In this document: positions 33,323-43,217 of the stretch, piece by piece
Layout: every line of letters starts with the position of its first letter
How positions within the stretch are numbered: position 1 is the first letter of the stretch
Assembly: GCF_004912135.1 (NCBI RefSeq)
Contig: NZ_STGU01000007.1
Coordinates: 62,001-126,000, forward strand
Length of the DNA stretch: 64,000 bases
Source of the DNA: Rhizobium rosettiformans W3
Lineage (GTDB): Bacteria > Pseudomonadota > Alphaproteobacteria > Rhizobiales > Rhizobiaceae
Direction: 5' to 3'
Translations under genes and position numbers: made by a program
The notes under the pieces: model-generated
Seen by the model: only the letters and a program-made list of their open reading frames with translations
The model's database searches: none
Told to the model about the DNA's origin: nothing

Positions 33323-34534
33323 TCAGCGCTCCTCGCCCGGGGCGATGCGCAGGAAGAGGACGGCGACAAGAGCTAGAACGCAGCAGGCCATCATGACCAG
33401 CAGGAGTGGCATGGCACCAGTCTCGATCGAGAGGATGCGGGAGGCGAGCCAGGAGACGAAGGCCCCGCCGCCCATGGTGATTGCGCCGCCCAATCCGGAT
33501 GCAGAGCCCGCAAGCTCCGGCCGCACGCTGACGATCCCGGCATTGGTGCTCGGCAATGACAGGCCATTGCCAAAGCCGACGACCACCTGTGGGGCGAAGA
33601 AGGCAATCGACGAGACGAAGCCCTGCAGAAAGAGAACGATCGGGATCGCCGCGCCTGCGAGGGCGACGATGCCGCCGACCAGCATCATCATGTCGATGCC
33701 GAGGCGTCGGGCATAGCGCCCGGAGAGATAGTTGCCGGCGATGTATCCGGCTGCGATAAACATGAACTGCAGCCCGAGCATGCTCGGTGTCAAACCCATC
33801 AGCGTGCCCCCGACAAAGGGTGCGCCGCCCAGAAAGGCGAAGAACGCGCCCGAGGTGAAGGTGCCGGCCATCGTGTAGCCCCAGAAACGTGGCGAGGCGA
33901 GCAGGCGCGGCCAGGCCCGAAACTGGGCGGAAAAGCTGCCACTCTTCTGGCGGTTCGTCTCGCCGAGGTCGCGGTAGACGAGGATCAGCACGAGGATGGC
34001 GGCAACGAGGATCGCGGTGAAGTTCGAGCGCCAGCCGAAATTGTCGCTCAGGAGGCCACCGAGTGTCGGACCGATCATCGGGATCAGCGTCATGCCCATG
34101 GTCACATAGCCGATCATCGAGGCCGCCTCGTCCATCGGCACCATGTCGCGTATGATGGCACGCGAGAGAACCAGGCCCGCGACGACTGCCGTCTGGACCA
34201 TGCGCGCGACCGTCAGGATCTCGATCGAGGTCGCGATCATGCAGATCAGGGAGGCGGCGATCAAAATGCCCAAGGCGCCGAGCATCACCGGCCGGCGTCC
34301 ATAGCGGTCCGACAGCGGACCGATCACCAGCTGCACCAGTGCGGTCATCGCGATATAGCCGGAGACGAGGATCTGCACGCGGTCGTAATCCACGCCGAGA
34401 TCGGATGCCATGGCGGGCAGGGCGGGGAGGAAGATGTTCATTGTCAGCGCTGACAATCCCGCGATCGCCACCAGACTGACGATGTGTGGGGCCGTGGTTC
34501 TATCCAGGAAGCGGGAAACCTGCTGCACGCGCAT
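33323..34534 (-). CDS. MFS drug-efflux transporter (Bcr/CflA family)
   Basis: A 403-residue protein with 12 membrane helices. The loop 2-3 motif GPLSDRYGRRPVMLG and the motif C-like stretch MGMTLIPMIGPTLGGLL mark a 12-helix drug:H+ antiporter of the Bcr/CflA group. Reported substrates in the family include bicyclomycin, sulfonamides and chloramphenicol. The actual one here is unknown. It precedes mobA by 4 nt on the same strand and follows an EamA-type transporter. Confidence 0.9.
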   Translation of the reverse strand: MRVQQVSRFLDRTTAPHIVSLVAIAGLSALTMNIFLPALPAMASDLGVDYDRVQILVSGYIAMTALVQLVIGPLSDRYGRRPVMLGALGILIAASLICMIATSIEILTVARMVQTAVVAGLVLSRAIIRDMVPMDEAASMIGYVTMGMTLIPMIGPTLGGLLSDNFGWRSNFTAILVAAILVLILVYRDLGETNRQKSGSFSAQFRAWPRLLASPRFWGYTMAGTFTSGAFFAFLGGAPFVGGTLMGLTPSMLGLQFMFIAAGYIAGNYLSGRYARRLGIDMMMLVGGIVALAGAAIPIVLFLQGFVSSIAFFAPQVVVGFGNGLSLPSTNAGIVSVRPELAGSASGLGGAITMGGGAFVSWLASRILSIETGAMPLLLVMMACCVLALVAVLFLRIAPGEER

Positions 34535-34557
34535 CTATCCTTGAAACTGAGCCGATA

Positions 34558-35463
34558 TCAGCCGGGGGAGGCCGGGTCGGCACGGCGGGCAAGCGCTGCC
34601 TTGCGCTTGCTCTCGCGGTAGAATGTGTAGAGCCCGGAGCCGATGACAATGGCTGAGCCGATGACCATCCAGAGGTCGGGCGTTTCGCCGAAGAACAGCA
34701 TGCCGAGAAGCACGGCCCAGAGCAGGCTCGTATAACGGAACGGCGCGATGAAGGAGATCTCGCCGGTTCGCATCGCCATGATGATGGCCTGATAGCCGGC
34801 AAACAGGAAAATCGAGGCAAAGGCCAGTCGCCCGAGCGCGCTGCCCGACATCGGCTGCCAGCCGCCGAAGGCCGGTATCAGCAGGAGCCCGGCGAAAGAA
34901 ATCGAGGCGGCGGTGAACAAGGTGACGGTCAGCGAGGAGATGCTCGCATCGATACGCCGGGTGACGAGGTCTCGTCCGGCCGCCATGACGACGCAGAGGA
35001 CGATATACAGGGAAGCGAGCGTGAACCCTTCGGGACCTGGCTGGATGATGACGAGGACGCCGATGAAGCCGAAGCCGATCGCGGTCCAGCGCCGCCAGCC
35101 GACCGGTTCCTTGTAGAAGAGTGCGGCGCCCAAGGTCACCGCGAGCGGCAGGGATTGGAGGATGGCTGAGGCATTGGCGAGGGGCACCTGTCCCAAGGCG
35201 GCCAGGAAGGCGACTGCTGCGACAGTCTCAAAGGCGATCCGCACCAGAATCATCGGCTGCAGGATGTTCTTGATGTGGTCGAGGGCACCCATGCGCCGCG
35301 CAACGATGTAGACGAGAAGCGCCGTGAAGGCGCCGCGCACGAACATGATCTGCGCCACGGTCAGTTCCGCAGTCACCGATTTCGTCAGGGCGTCGTTGAA
35401 GGTGAAGCCAGCCATCGAGATCGCCATCAGAAGGGCGCCTCGGGTATTCTCTGATAATGCCAT
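34558..35463 (-). CDS. EamA/DMT superfamily transporter
   Basis: A 301-residue membrane protein with ten helices arranged as two EamA repeats (about 8-140 and 150-285). Typical features are ARMGALDH after helix 2, VPLANASAILQSLPL, and GEISFIAPFRYTSLLWAVLLG in the second repeat. The substrate is unknown, since the superfamily exports metabolites and sugars. The basic C-terminal tail is normal. ATG 35463 is the family-like start and the long upstream frame is not credible. Divergent from the chemoreceptor gene. Confidence 0.88.
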   Translation of the reverse strand: MALSENTRGALLMAISMAGFTFNDALTKSVTAELTVAQIMFVRGAFTALLVYIVARRMGALDHIKNILQPMILVRIAFETVAAVAFLAALGQVPLANASAILQSLPLAVTLGAALFYKEPVGWRRWTAIGFGFIGVLVIIQPGPEGFTLASLYIVLCVVMAAGRDLVTRRIDASISSLTVTLFTAASISFAGLLLIPAFGGWQPMSGSALGRLAFASIFLFAGYQAIIMAMRTGEISFIAPFRYTSLLWAVLLGMLFFGETPDLWMVIGSAIVIGSGLYTFYRESKRKAALARRADPASPG

Positions 35464-35584
35464 GCTCGATTCCCGTGCGTACCCGGCGGTTCTAAACCAA
35501 GCGGCATGCGCGAGGAACAGAATTCGCCTTTTCTCCCGCTGAAACGATGCTGCAGTGCCAAAATGACGAATTGCGATTAACCAT

Positions 35585-35599
35585 TGTTCAAACTGAACA
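35585..35599. promoter_or_regulatory. Inverted repeat upstream of the chemoreceptor gene
   Basis: TGTTCA-AAC-TGAACA, 93 nt before the chemoreceptor ATG. The arms are identical to those of the MarR-gene palindrome at 40290, but the spacer is 3 instead of 4 bp. It may be a regulator site or a chance match. Confidence 0.3.
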
Positions 35600-35691
35600 C
35601 CGCAATCTCTCGCGTGGCGCACATGAGGTGGCGTCTGTTTTTCGATACCGGGTAATGACCTCGCGGGATATCGACCTCTTTCGAGGGCCTC

Positions 35692-38226
35692 ATGAGTTTT
35701 ATTGATCGCCTCCTGCAAAGCCGCAGGATCGTCACCAAAGTCTTGCTATTCGTCGTTCCTCTCGTTCTGCTCATGGCTGGCGTTGGCCTCCTGGGCTATT
35801 GGACCGCCACTACGCTGAACGGCCATATGACCGTGACCCGCGCCACGATCGGTAACATCAGCGATCTGGAGCGGCTGCAGCAGGGCCTGCAGGAGTTCAG
35901 CCTCGAACCGACGGAAAAGAGCAAGGATGCGCTTTCGTCGGCTATCGATGATCAGGAAAAAGGGCTGGCCGTGCTGAACGGTGTCCTCGCTAAGCAGGCG
36001 CAGGCGGGCGATCTTTCGGCACTCACCGGTTTGCCCGGCACGATGCAAGCGCAGACGAACGCGCTTTGGGACAACAAGACGACGCGTGATGAGCTGGATG
36101 TCAGCCTCACGTCCGCCGTCGCGGCGCTGCAGGCGGAGGGCCAGCAGATCGTCAAGCAGGTCGATTTCGTTCGCACCGATCTGGCGGGCAAGGAGCGTTT
36201 CGCCAAGGAACTGCTTTTCGACGCATCCGCGTTCAAGTCGCTGCTCGATCGCCTCGGCAAGCTGCGCGTCGGCGTGCAGATGGCCTTCACTCCGGAAGAG
36301 CAACTCGCGGAGGCGAAGCTCTATCTGAAGCCCATGCAGAAGGATCTGGCGAAAGCCAACGAGATCGCATCCGAGAAGGGCAAGGTGCTGGTTGGGGAGG
36401 TCGATGCCGCCATCACCAAGGTCGAGACGATCCTGAACCAGTCGGGGCCGGATGATGCACGGGCGCAGGAGCTCGGTCGGGTTCTCGCCGAACTGGTGGA
36501 GATCGAACAGAAGATCACGCTGCAGGCGGCCAAGAACAGCGATGTCGCGGCCGACCGCTTCGTCAGCCTCGACAAGCTCGTGGCCGAACAGAAGGAGCTG
36601 ATGTCGCTCGTCGACAGTGCGGCGCTCACCATCGCAACAGTCGAACTCCGCGTTCAGCAGATGCTCGGTGCGCTGGATGATCAGGCCCGAGGCGTGGTTG
36701 TCGCCGAAGTCGAGGCGCTTCAGAAAGTGGCCGCGCGCATCTCGGAACTTGGTGCCAAGAATAGTGCGCTGCGCGACTTCCCGCAGAAGATTGCGCCGCA
36801 TCTGGCATCCATCACCGAGAACTCCCAGGCCCGTCTGGATGCCGGACGTGACTGGCAGGACAAGCGCCTGGCGGCGAATGCTGCTGTCTCTGCTGCGATG
36901 GAATCACTGCGCAACTTCGTGAGCCAGGCCCAGGAAATCGGCCGTGAAGACAGCGAGCGCTCGGCAACGATCTCGGTCATCACCATGGTAGTCGGTACGC
37001 TGCTTGCCATCATCGGCGGACTAATGCTGGTGGAGACGCTGCGGGCACCCCTGAAGCGCATCACCAGCGTCATGGCACGGCTGGCGAATGGCGATCTCTC
37101 GGTTCCGATCGAAGGACGCAATCGCGGTGACGAGATCGGCGATATGGTCCGCTCCGTCACCGTCTTCCGCGACGCGGCGCTGGAAAACAAGCGTCTCGAA
37201 GAGGAGGCGGAGGCCGCCCGTTCGCGCTCCGAACAGGAGAGCGCTCAGCGTGCGCAGGAACGGGCTCGCGTCGAGGCCGATCAGCGCTCGGCGCTCGAAG
37301 CCCTGTCTTCCGTGCTCGAAGCGCTCGCCAATGGGCAGCTCAACGTCTCCATGCGCGACGACCTGCCGGCGGACTTCGTTGCCATGGCGTCAACCTACAA
37401 CCAGGCTGTCGAAGCGCTGCGTGCTACGCTTGAAGAGGTCCGCGCGGCGAGCGTCGATATCAATGCCGGCACCGAAAACCTTGCGGTTTCGGCCGACGAT
37501 CTCGCGCGCCGGACGGAGCAGCAGGCGGCAGCGCTCGAGGAAAGCGTGCGTGCGCTCTCGCACCTCAGCGACGTCGTTCGCTCGACGGCCGACGGGGCAG
37601 GGCGCACCGCTCAGTCCGTTCAGTCGGCCCGCGATCACGCCCGCGAATCGGGTGTCGTCGTGCGCAAGGCCGTGGAGGCCATGGCCGAGATCAGTCGATC
37701 CTCGGAAAAGATCTCGACCATCATCGGCGTCATCGACGAGATCGCCTTCCAGACCAACCTTCTGGCGCTCAATGCAGGCGTCGAGGCCGCCCGGGCCGGC
37801 GAAGCTGGCCGCGGCTTTGCCGTGGTCGCCCAGGAAGTCCGCGATCTTGCCCAGCGCTGCGCCAATGCAGCCAAGGAGATCAAGACGCTGATTTCGGTCA
37901 GTGGCGGTCAGGTCAAGTCCGGTGTCGAACTCGTCGAGAACACGGGTGTCGCGCTGCAGTCGATCATCGATCAGGTGGAGGAGGTGCAGTCGCTTGTCGA
38001 GAGCATTTCGGCCGCCACCCGGGAACAGTCCACGGGCATCAGTGAGGTGACGTCGGCGGTGCGTGATGTCGAGCTAATCACGCAGCAGAATGCGGCGATG
38101 GTCGAGGAAAACAATGCCGAGATCCAGGGTCTACGCCAGCGCGTGGATATCCTGATGCACAAGATCTCGCGCTTCCGCACCGATACGCAGCGGGCGGACC
38201 TGCAGTCCTATCGCCGGTCGGCATGA
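35692..38226 (+). CDS. Methyl-accepting chemotaxis protein
   Basis: An 844-residue chemoreceptor. TM1 is at about 15-38 and TM2 at about 428-447, enclosing a long, all-helical periplasmic sensor (~390 residues, long enough for two helical bundles as in HBM domains). HAMP follows TM2 ([19 protein letters not shown]), and a second HAMP-like unit appears after a coiled coil ([12 protein letters not shown]). The signalling domain has the invariant tip at about 683-717 ([18 protein letters not shown], then [16 protein letters not shown]). No CheR/CheB-docking pentapeptide is evident at the C-terminus. The ligand is unknown. Confidence 0.92.
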   Translation: MSFIDRLLQSRRIVTKVLLFVVPLVLLMAGVGLLGYWTATTLNGHMTVTRATIGNISDLERLQQGLQEFSLEPTEKSKDALSSAIDDQEKGLAVLNGVLAKQAQAGDLSALTGLPGTMQAQTNALWDNKTTRDELDVSLTSAVAALQAEGQQIVKQVDFVRTDLAGKERFAKELLFDASAFKSLLDRLGKLRVGVQMAFTPEEQLAEAKLYLKPMQKDLAKANEIASEKGKVLVGEVDAAITKVETILNQSGPDDARAQELGRVLAELVEIEQKITLQAAKNSDVAADRFVSLDKLVAEQKELMSLVDSAALTIATVELRVQQMLGALDDQARGVVVAEVEALQKVAARISELGAKNSALRDFPQKIAPHLASITENSQARLDAGRDWQDKRLAANAAVSAAMESLRNFVSQAQEIGREDSERSATISVITMVVGTLLAIIGGLMLVETLRAPLKRITSVMARLANGDLSVPIEGRNRGDEIGDMVRSVTVFRDAALENKRLEEEAEAARSRSEQESAQRAQERARVEADQRSALEALSSVLEALANGQLNVSMRDDLPADFVAMASTYNQAVEALRATLEEVRAASVDINAGTENLAVSADDLARRTEQQAAALEESVRALSHLSDVVRSTADGAGRTAQSVQSARDHARESGVVVRKAVEAMAEISRSSEKISTIIGVIDEIAFQTNLLALNAGVEAARAGEAGRGFAVVAQEVRDLAQRCANAAKEIKTLISVSGGQVKSGVELVENTGVALQSIIDQVEEVQSLVESISAATREQSTGISEVTSAVRDVELITQQNAAMVEENNAEIQGLRQRVDILMHKISRFRTDTQRADLQSYRRSA

Positions 38227-38237
38227 TCGTTTGAACC

Positions 38238-38262
38238 GACCGGCGGCGGTCAGCCGCCGGTC
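38238..38262. terminator. Bidirectional hairpin between chemoreceptor and moaA
   Basis: GACCGGCGGC (38238-38247) and GCCGCCGGTC (38253-38262) form a 10-bp stem with a 5-nt loop. The right arm overlaps the last codons of moaA, so the hairpin terminates the chemoreceptor transcript and possibly also that of moaA. Confidence 0.7.
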
Positions 38263-39314
38263 ACGCTCATGTGCCGGGCCACGGCCGGCTTGCGGTGGTT
38301 CCGGTCGATGATGAAGTCGTGGCCCTTGGGCTTGCGCGAAATCGCCTCGTCGATTGCCGCCAAGAGATAGGCATCGTCGTCGGAGGCTCTGAGCGCCGTG
38401 CGCAGGTCTGCTGCATCGTCCTGGCCGAGGCACATGTAGAGCGTACCGGTGCAGGTCAGGCGTACGCGATTGCAGCTTTCGCAGAAATTATGGGTGAGGG
38501 GCGTGATGAAGCCCAGTCGCCCACCGGTCTCGCGCACCTCGACATAGCGGGCAGGACCACCGGTCCGGTAGGGAATGTCATCAAGGGTAAACTGCTCTTG
38601 GAGCCTCTGGCGGACCAATGACAGCGGCAGATACTGATCCGTCCGGTCCTCATCCGTCTCACCCATCGGCATGGTCTCGATGAGTGTCAGGTCCATGCCT
38701 TCGCCATGGGCGAAGCGCAGGAGATCGGGGATCTCGTGCTCGTTGAAATCCTTCAGCGCCACGGCGTTGAGCTTGACGTGGATGCCAGCGGCCTGGGCAG
38801 CACGAATGCCTTCCATGACCTTGTCCAGTTCACCCCAGCGGGTGATCGTCTTGAACTTGTCCGCATCCAACGTGTCGATCGAGACGTTGATACGGCGCAC
38901 GCCGCAATCGGCAAGCTCGGCGGCATGGCGTGCAAGCTGCGAACCATTGGTGGTCAGCGTCAGTTCGTCCAGACCGCTGCCGATATGGCGCGAAAGGCTG
39001 CGCACCAGATGCATGATGTTCTTGCGCACCAGCGGCTCACCGCCGGTCAGGCGCAGCTTGCGCACGCCTTTTGCAATGAAGGCGGAACAGAGACGATCGA
39101 GTTCTTCCAGCGTCAGGAGGTCTTTCTTCGGCAGGAAGGTCATGTTCTCCGCCATGCAATAGGTGCAGCGGAAATCGCAACGGTCCGTGACGGAAACACG
39201 CAGATATGTCACCGAGCGACCAAAGGGGTCGATCATCGGGGCGGCACGGTCTGTGAGCGGTTCGGCATTGCGCCAGTTGGCGGGGCTATGGTCCAACAGG
39301 TCTCTCCTGTGCAT
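38250..39314 (-). CDS. moaA: GTP 3',8-cyclase MoaA
   Basis: The radical SAM enzyme that starts molybdopterin synthesis by converting GTP to 3',8-cyclo-GTP. The N-terminal cluster motif [14 protein letters not shown]-binding [12 protein letters not shown], and C-terminal cluster [19 protein letters not shown] are all present. It ends in the essential Gly-Gly tail (VTGG). Three starts are possible: ATG 39314 (used here), TTG 39296, which has AGGAGAG 5 nt upstream and is the best Shine-Dalgarno match, and ATG 39236. The choice changes only non-conserved residues. Confidence 0.95.
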   Translation of the reverse strand: MHRRDLLDHSPANWRNAEPLTDRAAPMIDPFGRSVTYLRVSVTDRCDFRCTYCMAENMTFLPKKDLLTLEELDRLCSAFIAKGVRKLRLTGGEPLVRKNIMHLVRSLSRHIGSGLDELTLTTNGSQLARHAAELADCGVRRINVSIDTLDADKFKTITRWGELDKVMEGIRAAQAAGIHVKLNAVALKDFNEHEIPDLLRFAHGEGMDLTLIETMPMGETDEDRTDQYLPLSLVRQRLQEQFTLDDIPYRTGGPARYVEVRETGGRLGFITPLTHNFCESCNRVRLTCTGTLYMCLGQDDAADLRTALRASDDDAYLLAAIDEAISRKPKGHDFIIDRNHRKPAVARHMSVTGG

Positions 39315-39441
39315 TTCCGTCAATGTGGGGCCAAGGCCTGGAAGCGTCAAGTTGACACCTGATATCTCAGCGAAATTGCGTTGCAAACCGGAGAGGATCG
39401 ACCTAGGTCTGCAGCAGTCGAACCGAAAGACGAGTGCCCCC

Positions 39442-39804
39442 ATGAGCGAGATCTGGCCAAGCGAATTGAAGGTGTCCAAGGATCGCCGTCTGTTGACGGT
39501 GACCTTCAATGACGGGGTCGTCGCCTCGCTTCCGGCGGAGATGCTGCGGGTTCTCTCACCGTCGGCCGAAGTGCAGGGGCACGGACCCGGCCAGAAGGTC
39601 ACGGTGCCCGGCAAGCGCAATGTCGCCATCCGCCAGATGACGCCTACGGGGAATTATGCTGTGCGCATCGGCTTCGATGACGGGCATGACACCGGCATCT
39701 TCACGTGGCTCTACCTGCGCGAGCTCGGCGAGACCGGCGATGAGAAATTCGCCGCCTATGAAGCCGAACTCGCCGAGAAGCGTCTCAGCCGCGATCCTCG
39801 CTGA
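39442..39804 (+). CDS. DUF971 family protein (GBBH-like N-terminal domain)
   Basis: A 120-residue stand-alone DUF971 domain, the small zinc-ribbon-like fold also found at the N-terminus of gamma-butyrobetaine hydroxylase. Recognisable parts are [37 protein letters not shown] and [11 protein letters not shown]. The bacterial function is uncertain. A link to iron-sulfur cluster assembly has been suggested for relatives. The 3' end overlaps that of the convergent MarR gene by 20 nt. Confidence 0.85.
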   Translation: MSEIWPSELKVSKDRRLLTVTFNDGVVASLPAEMLRVLSPSAEVQGHGPGQKVTVPGKRNVAIRQMTPTGNYAVRIGFDDGHDTGIFTWLYLRELGETGDEKFAAYEAELAEKRLSRDPR

Positions 39805-40276
39805 TCTCCAGATCCTTCATGTCGTCCGATGACAACATGCGCTGAATGAGAAGGTCCATGTTGTCAGCCAGGCGCTGGCAGTCCTCGATCGGCGTCGCCG
39901 ACAGCGTCCGCTCGATGAGTTCCGTCTGGATGCGCATGGCTTTTTCGCTGAGCGCCCGTCCTTCGTCGGTCAGGGCCAGTCTGAGAACGCGCTTATCCCG
40001 CTGATCGGGCCGTCGCTCGAGAAGGCCGCGCTTTTCCATCTGGGGCAGAAGCATGCTCATGTTGGAGCGACCGACGAGCAGTTTCCTTGCGAGTTCCTGC
40101 TGCGAAATGCCTTCGAACCGGTAGAGATTGACCAGGATATCGAGATGCGGCGGCTTGATGTCGAGCGGTGCCAGCGCTCGCCCCAGGGCTTGCTGCATCA
40201 GCTGGCAGGCCCGGGCAACGGAGATCCAGCTGCGAAAACGGGGATGGTCCCAGGGGAAGGCTTGCGTTTTGTTCAT
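39785..40276 (-). CDS. MarR family transcriptional regulator
   Basis: A 163-residue winged-helix repressor. The recognition region reads GISQQELARKLLVGRSNMSMLLPQM, and the wing is RPDQRDKRVLRLALT, the usual MarR D-x-R motif. Helices at both ends form the dimer interface. The gene is divergent from an alpha/beta hydrolase gene, and a perfect palindrome lies in the 47-nt gap. It therefore most likely represses itself and the hydrolase, and responds to a small molecule related to the hydrolase substrate. Confidence 0.9.
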   Translation of the reverse strand: MNKTQAFPWDHPRFRSWISVARACQLMQQALGRALAPLDIKPPHLDILVNLYRFEGISQQELARKLLVGRSNMSMLLPQMEKRGLLERRPDQRDKRVLRLALTDEGRALSEKAMRIQTELIERTLSATPIEDCQRLADNMDLLIQRMLSSDDMKDLEISEDRG

Positions 40277-40289
40277 TCTTGTACTTTAT

Positions 40290-40305
40290 TGTTCAGCATT
40301 GAACA
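40290..40305. promoter_or_regulatory. MarR operator candidate
   Basis: TGTTCA-GCAT-TGAACA is a 16-bp palindrome placed in the short divergent gap between the MarR gene (start 40276) and the hydrolase gene (start 40324). Size, symmetry and AT-rich surroundings fit a MarR dimer site. Confidence 0.6.
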
Positions 40306-40323
40306 TTTGATGGGATTCCGACT

Positions 40324-41250
40324 ATGCCATCCTTTCCTCTCAAGGTCACCCGCCTCGCTTTCACCGGGCTGGAGAAGATGTCGCCGACACTCGCGGGGCG
40401 GCTCGCCTTCGAGCTCTTCTGCCGGACGCCAAGCCGTCGCCCGAAAGGCGCGAAGGCGAAGCAGGTCTTTCTGACCGGACGCAACAGGCTTCGGCAGGCG
40501 CAGACGGTGCGGCTTGCACTGTCGCGCGGTATGGCGGCGGTCCACGTCTTGGCCGTGCAAGGTGTGCCCGCCAATGGCCGTCGGGTGCTCGTGGTGCATG
40601 GCTGGGGATCGCGGGTCGAGTATCTCACGGACCTTGCGACGGGTCTTCGCCAGACGGGAACGGAAGTCGTCATGCTCGACCTGCCCGGGCATGGGGCATC
40701 GAGCGGACGGCGGCTGGACCTCAAGATTGCAGCGGAAGCCATCGTCGCGGCTGAACGCCATTTCGGACGCTTTGACGGCGTGGTCGGGCATTCTTTCGGC
40801 GGGGCGGCCGTGATGATGGCAGCCGGACACGTCTTCCCGGAACTTCAGCCCTTGAACGCGGCCCGCATCGCCTTGATCGGCTCGCCTTCCAGCATGGGTG
40901 AAGTGTTCAACGGCTTTGCATCCACGGTCGGTCTCGGACGCGGCAGTGTCGGGGCCATGCGGAACAGGGCGATGGAATTGGTCGGTGCCCAGGTCGAGGA
41001 TCTCGATGGGGTCGCCGTCGCGCGGCGCATCGACCGGCCGCTGCTTGTCGTCCATGCCGAAGACGACAAAGAGGTCAATGTCGGCCATGCGCAGCGCTAT
41101 CTCGGCGTGTCACCGCATGTCCGGCATCTCTGGGCCAATGGCCATGGTCACCGCAGGATCGTCAGCGCGCCCGAAGTCATCCATGCGGTTTCCTCTTTCC
41201 TCACGGCCGCCGATGCCTCCGACAATTCGAGGGTGCGCGCAGTGTCATGA
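40324..41250 (+). CDS. Alpha/beta hydrolase, probable MarR target
   Basis: A 308-residue alpha/beta hydrolase. The oxyanion region is VVHGWGSRVEY, the nucleophile elbow is GHSFGG (Ser in V-V-G-H-S-F-G-G), the acid is likely in HAEDDKEV and the catalytic His in NGHGHRRI. About 85 residues precede the hydrolase core and contain no signal peptide. The substrate is unknown. It starts 47 nt from the divergent MarR gene with an operator-like palindrome between them. Confidence 0.88.
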   Translation: MPSFPLKVTRLAFTGLEKMSPTLAGRLAFELFCRTPSRRPKGAKAKQVFLTGRNRLRQAQTVRLALSRGMAAVHVLAVQGVPANGRRVLVVHGWGSRVEYLTDLATGLRQTGTEVVMLDLPGHGASSGRRLDLKIAAEAIVAAERHFGRFDGVVGHSFGGAAVMMAAGHVFPELQPLNAARIALIGSPSSMGEVFNGFASTVGLGRGSVGAMRNRAMELVGAQVEDLDGVAVARRIDRPLLVVHAEDDKEVNVGHAQRYLGVSPHVRHLWANGHGHRRIVSAPEVIHAVSSFLTAADASDNSRVRAVS

Positions 41251-41318
41251 AGCCGTCATGGGGCTTCCCTAAGCCGCGCCCTTGAGAAATGGTGGCGGCG
41301 CAAAACGGGAGGCGACTC

Positions 41319-41927
41319 ATGACGATCATCCGCAGTGTCGAGGAATTGAAGGCGATCTATGGTGAGGTGACCGAGGCCTCGACCGCCAAGGTCACGACCC
41401 AGCTGACGCCGGCCTATCGACGCATGATCGAGATGTCTCCCTTCGTTGCGCTGGCGACGGTCGGGCCCGAAGGTCTCGATTGCTCGCCGCGTGGTGATCG
41501 CGGCTCGGTCGTGCGTGTCGAAGACGAGAAGACGCTGGCCCTGCCGGACTGGCGCGGCAACAACCGTGTGGATTCGCTCCTGAACATCGTGCGGGATCCG
41601 CGGGTTGCGCTGATGTTCCTGATCCCGGGGTCGAGTAGCGTCATGCGGATCAATGGTCGCGCCGTTGTGTCCGTCGCGCCAGAGCTTCTCAACAGTTTCG
41701 AGATGGAAGGCCGCCATCCCCGCAGCGTGGTGGTGGTGACGATCGATGAAGCCTATTTCCAATGCGCCCGCGCCGTGATGCGCGCCGATCTGTGGGCGAC
41801 CGACAGCCAGGTGGCGGCCAAGGATCTACCAACGCCCGGCGAGATGCTCAAGGCTGCAAAAGAGGACTTCGACCGCGAGACATATGATCGCGAATGGCCG
41901 GCGCGGGCCGCAAAGACCATGTGGTGA
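41319..41927 (+). CDS. FMN-binding PPOX-type flavoprotein (pyridoxamine-phosphate-oxidase fold)
   Basis: A 202-residue split-barrel flavoprotein of the MSMEG_1061 type. Landmarks are FVALATVGPEGLDCSPRGDRGSVV-like strands (split here: PFVALATVGPEG, DCSPRGDRG), LPDWRGNNRVDSLLNI and LMFLIPG. It is not the PdxH enzyme, and members use FMN or F420 for unknown reductions. GGGAGG lies 6 nt before ATG 41319. It follows the hydrolase gene on the same strand and could share its transcript. Confidence 0.85.
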   Translation: MTIIRSVEELKAIYGEVTEASTAKVTTQLTPAYRRMIEMSPFVALATVGPEGLDCSPRGDRGSVVRVEDEKTLALPDWRGNNRVDSLLNIVRDPRVALMFLIPGSSSVMRINGRAVVSVAPELLNSFEMEGRHPRSVVVVTIDEAYFQCARAVMRADLWATDSQVAAKDLPTPGEMLKAAKEDFDRETYDREWPARAAKTMW

Positions 41928-41936
41928 TCGCCAGCA

Positions 41937-43001
41937 TCAGCGCTTGTAGATCAGCCAGCTCTTGGTGAAGTCCTTCTTCATCCCGTCTTCATAGGGCTTC
42001 GTGCGATTGCGGCCGGCATTCTTGGCGCAGTAGAGCGCGATGTCGGATCGTGCATAGAGCTCGCCGGCGTCTTCGGCATCCGAGGCCATGGCGAAACCGA
42101 GCGAGATGGTGATCGGCCCGTAGTTGACGCCCGTCTTCGAGTTCTTGAAGGGCGTGGTCTCAAGCGCGATGCGGACCCGTTCGCAGGTCTGATAGATCTC
42201 GTCCGTGGTATTGCCCTCGATGATGATGGCGAATTCCTCGCCGCCGGTGCGGGCGACGAAGCAGTCCTTGCGGACATTGCTGCGGATCACGGTTGCAACG
42301 GTCGCGAGGATCTTGTCGCCGACCGGGTGACCATAGGCGTCGTTCACCTTCTTGAAGTTGTCGATGTCGGCGAGAACGAGTGCGGCAAGCGGCTTGGTGC
42401 CGCTGGTGTAGACGGATGCGAGCTTCTCATCGAAAGCGCGGCGATTGGCGATGCGGGTGAGCGAGTCCGTGTTGGCGATCCGCTTGTATTCGTCGAGTTC
42501 GCGACGAACCTCGTCCATCTCCTGGGAACGCTGCGACATCTGCACGACGGTTTCCTCACCATGTGCCATGGTGGAACCGGTAGCTTCGGTCAGGATGCTG
42601 ATCGCACTGCGCAGGATGTCGGCGCTGTTGCTGCTCTTGGAGTTGATCCGGTGGTAGGTTTCGCCTAGCAGCCGATTGTAGCTCTGCAGCGAGTTCTGCT
42701 CCTGCTGAAGCAGCCGCAAAAGCCCATCCAGTTCACCGATCAGCTTACTGTGGACGTTTTCGATGGCCTTGGTCTGGTGGGCCGCGAAATACTGCTCACC
42801 GAGGGCATCCAGCTCGTCCTGGGTGGCGCGGCTGCCGAGCGCTGCCAGTTCCCGGGTCAGGGAAGGGTTCGAGCCGATGAAGGCCTCGTAAAACAGCTCG
42901 TAGTTGCGCGGGATAGGAGCGACCCCCATCGAGCGCATTGCATAGGTGATCTGTGCCGCAACGTCAGGTGTCTGCGTCTTCGGCGGTGTTGCCGTGCTCA
43001 T
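41937..43001 (-). CDS. Cytoplasmic diguanylate cyclase (GGDEF protein)
   Basis: A 354-residue protein. The N-terminal ~185 residues are helical, with conserved YAMRSMGVAPIPRNYELFY and a coiled coil, and no membrane segment. The C-terminal GGDEF domain is intact: LADIDNFKKVNDAYGH and TGGEEF. The position of the inhibitory RxxD site reads RKDC, so it is incomplete. The protein should make c-di-GMP. The input signal is unknown. ATG 43001 is preferred over an upstream in-frame Met at 43061 because the added residues are hydrophobic and unlike the family. Confidence 0.9.
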   Translation of the reverse strand: MSTATPPKTQTPDVAAQITYAMRSMGVAPIPRNYELFYEAFIGSNPSLTRELAALGSRATQDELDALGEQYFAAHQTKAIENVHSKLIGELDGLLRLLQQEQNSLQSYNRLLGETYHRINSKSSNSADILRSAISILTEATGSTMAHGEETVVQMSQRSQEMDEVRRELDEYKRIANTDSLTRIANRRAFDEKLASVYTSGTKPLAALVLADIDNFKKVNDAYGHPVGDKILATVATVIRSNVRKDCFVARTGGEEFAIIIEGNTTDEIYQTCERVRIALETTPFKNSKTGVNYGPITISLGFAMASDAEDAGELYARSDIALYCAKNAGRNRTKPYEDGMKKDFTKSWLIYKR

Positions 43002-43163
43002 TCGGCCAACTCCAGTGGTCGTCAGTGCTGGCCTTAAGGCCCTAAGAAAAATTAGGGGCAAATGATTGGAAAATGTTTAATATTCGAGCAACGACAAATT
43101 GTCGGTGCGAAATGAGCAATTATCGCTCACGGCCCGCAAGTATTTCAGATCTTTCAGAAATTC

Positions 43164-43193
43164 GCCGTTGCGGAGTGTGCCTTCCGCAACGGC
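43164..43193 (-). terminator. Hairpin after class I fumarase gene
   Basis: GCCGTTGCGGA (43164-43174) and TCCGCAACGGC (43183-43193) form an 11-bp stem with an 8-nt loop, 24 nt beyond the fumarase stop on the minus strand. The bases beyond are only weakly U-rich. Confidence 0.65.
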
Positions 43194-43217
43194 AGTCAGT
43201 GTCGTTCTCAGGAAAAA

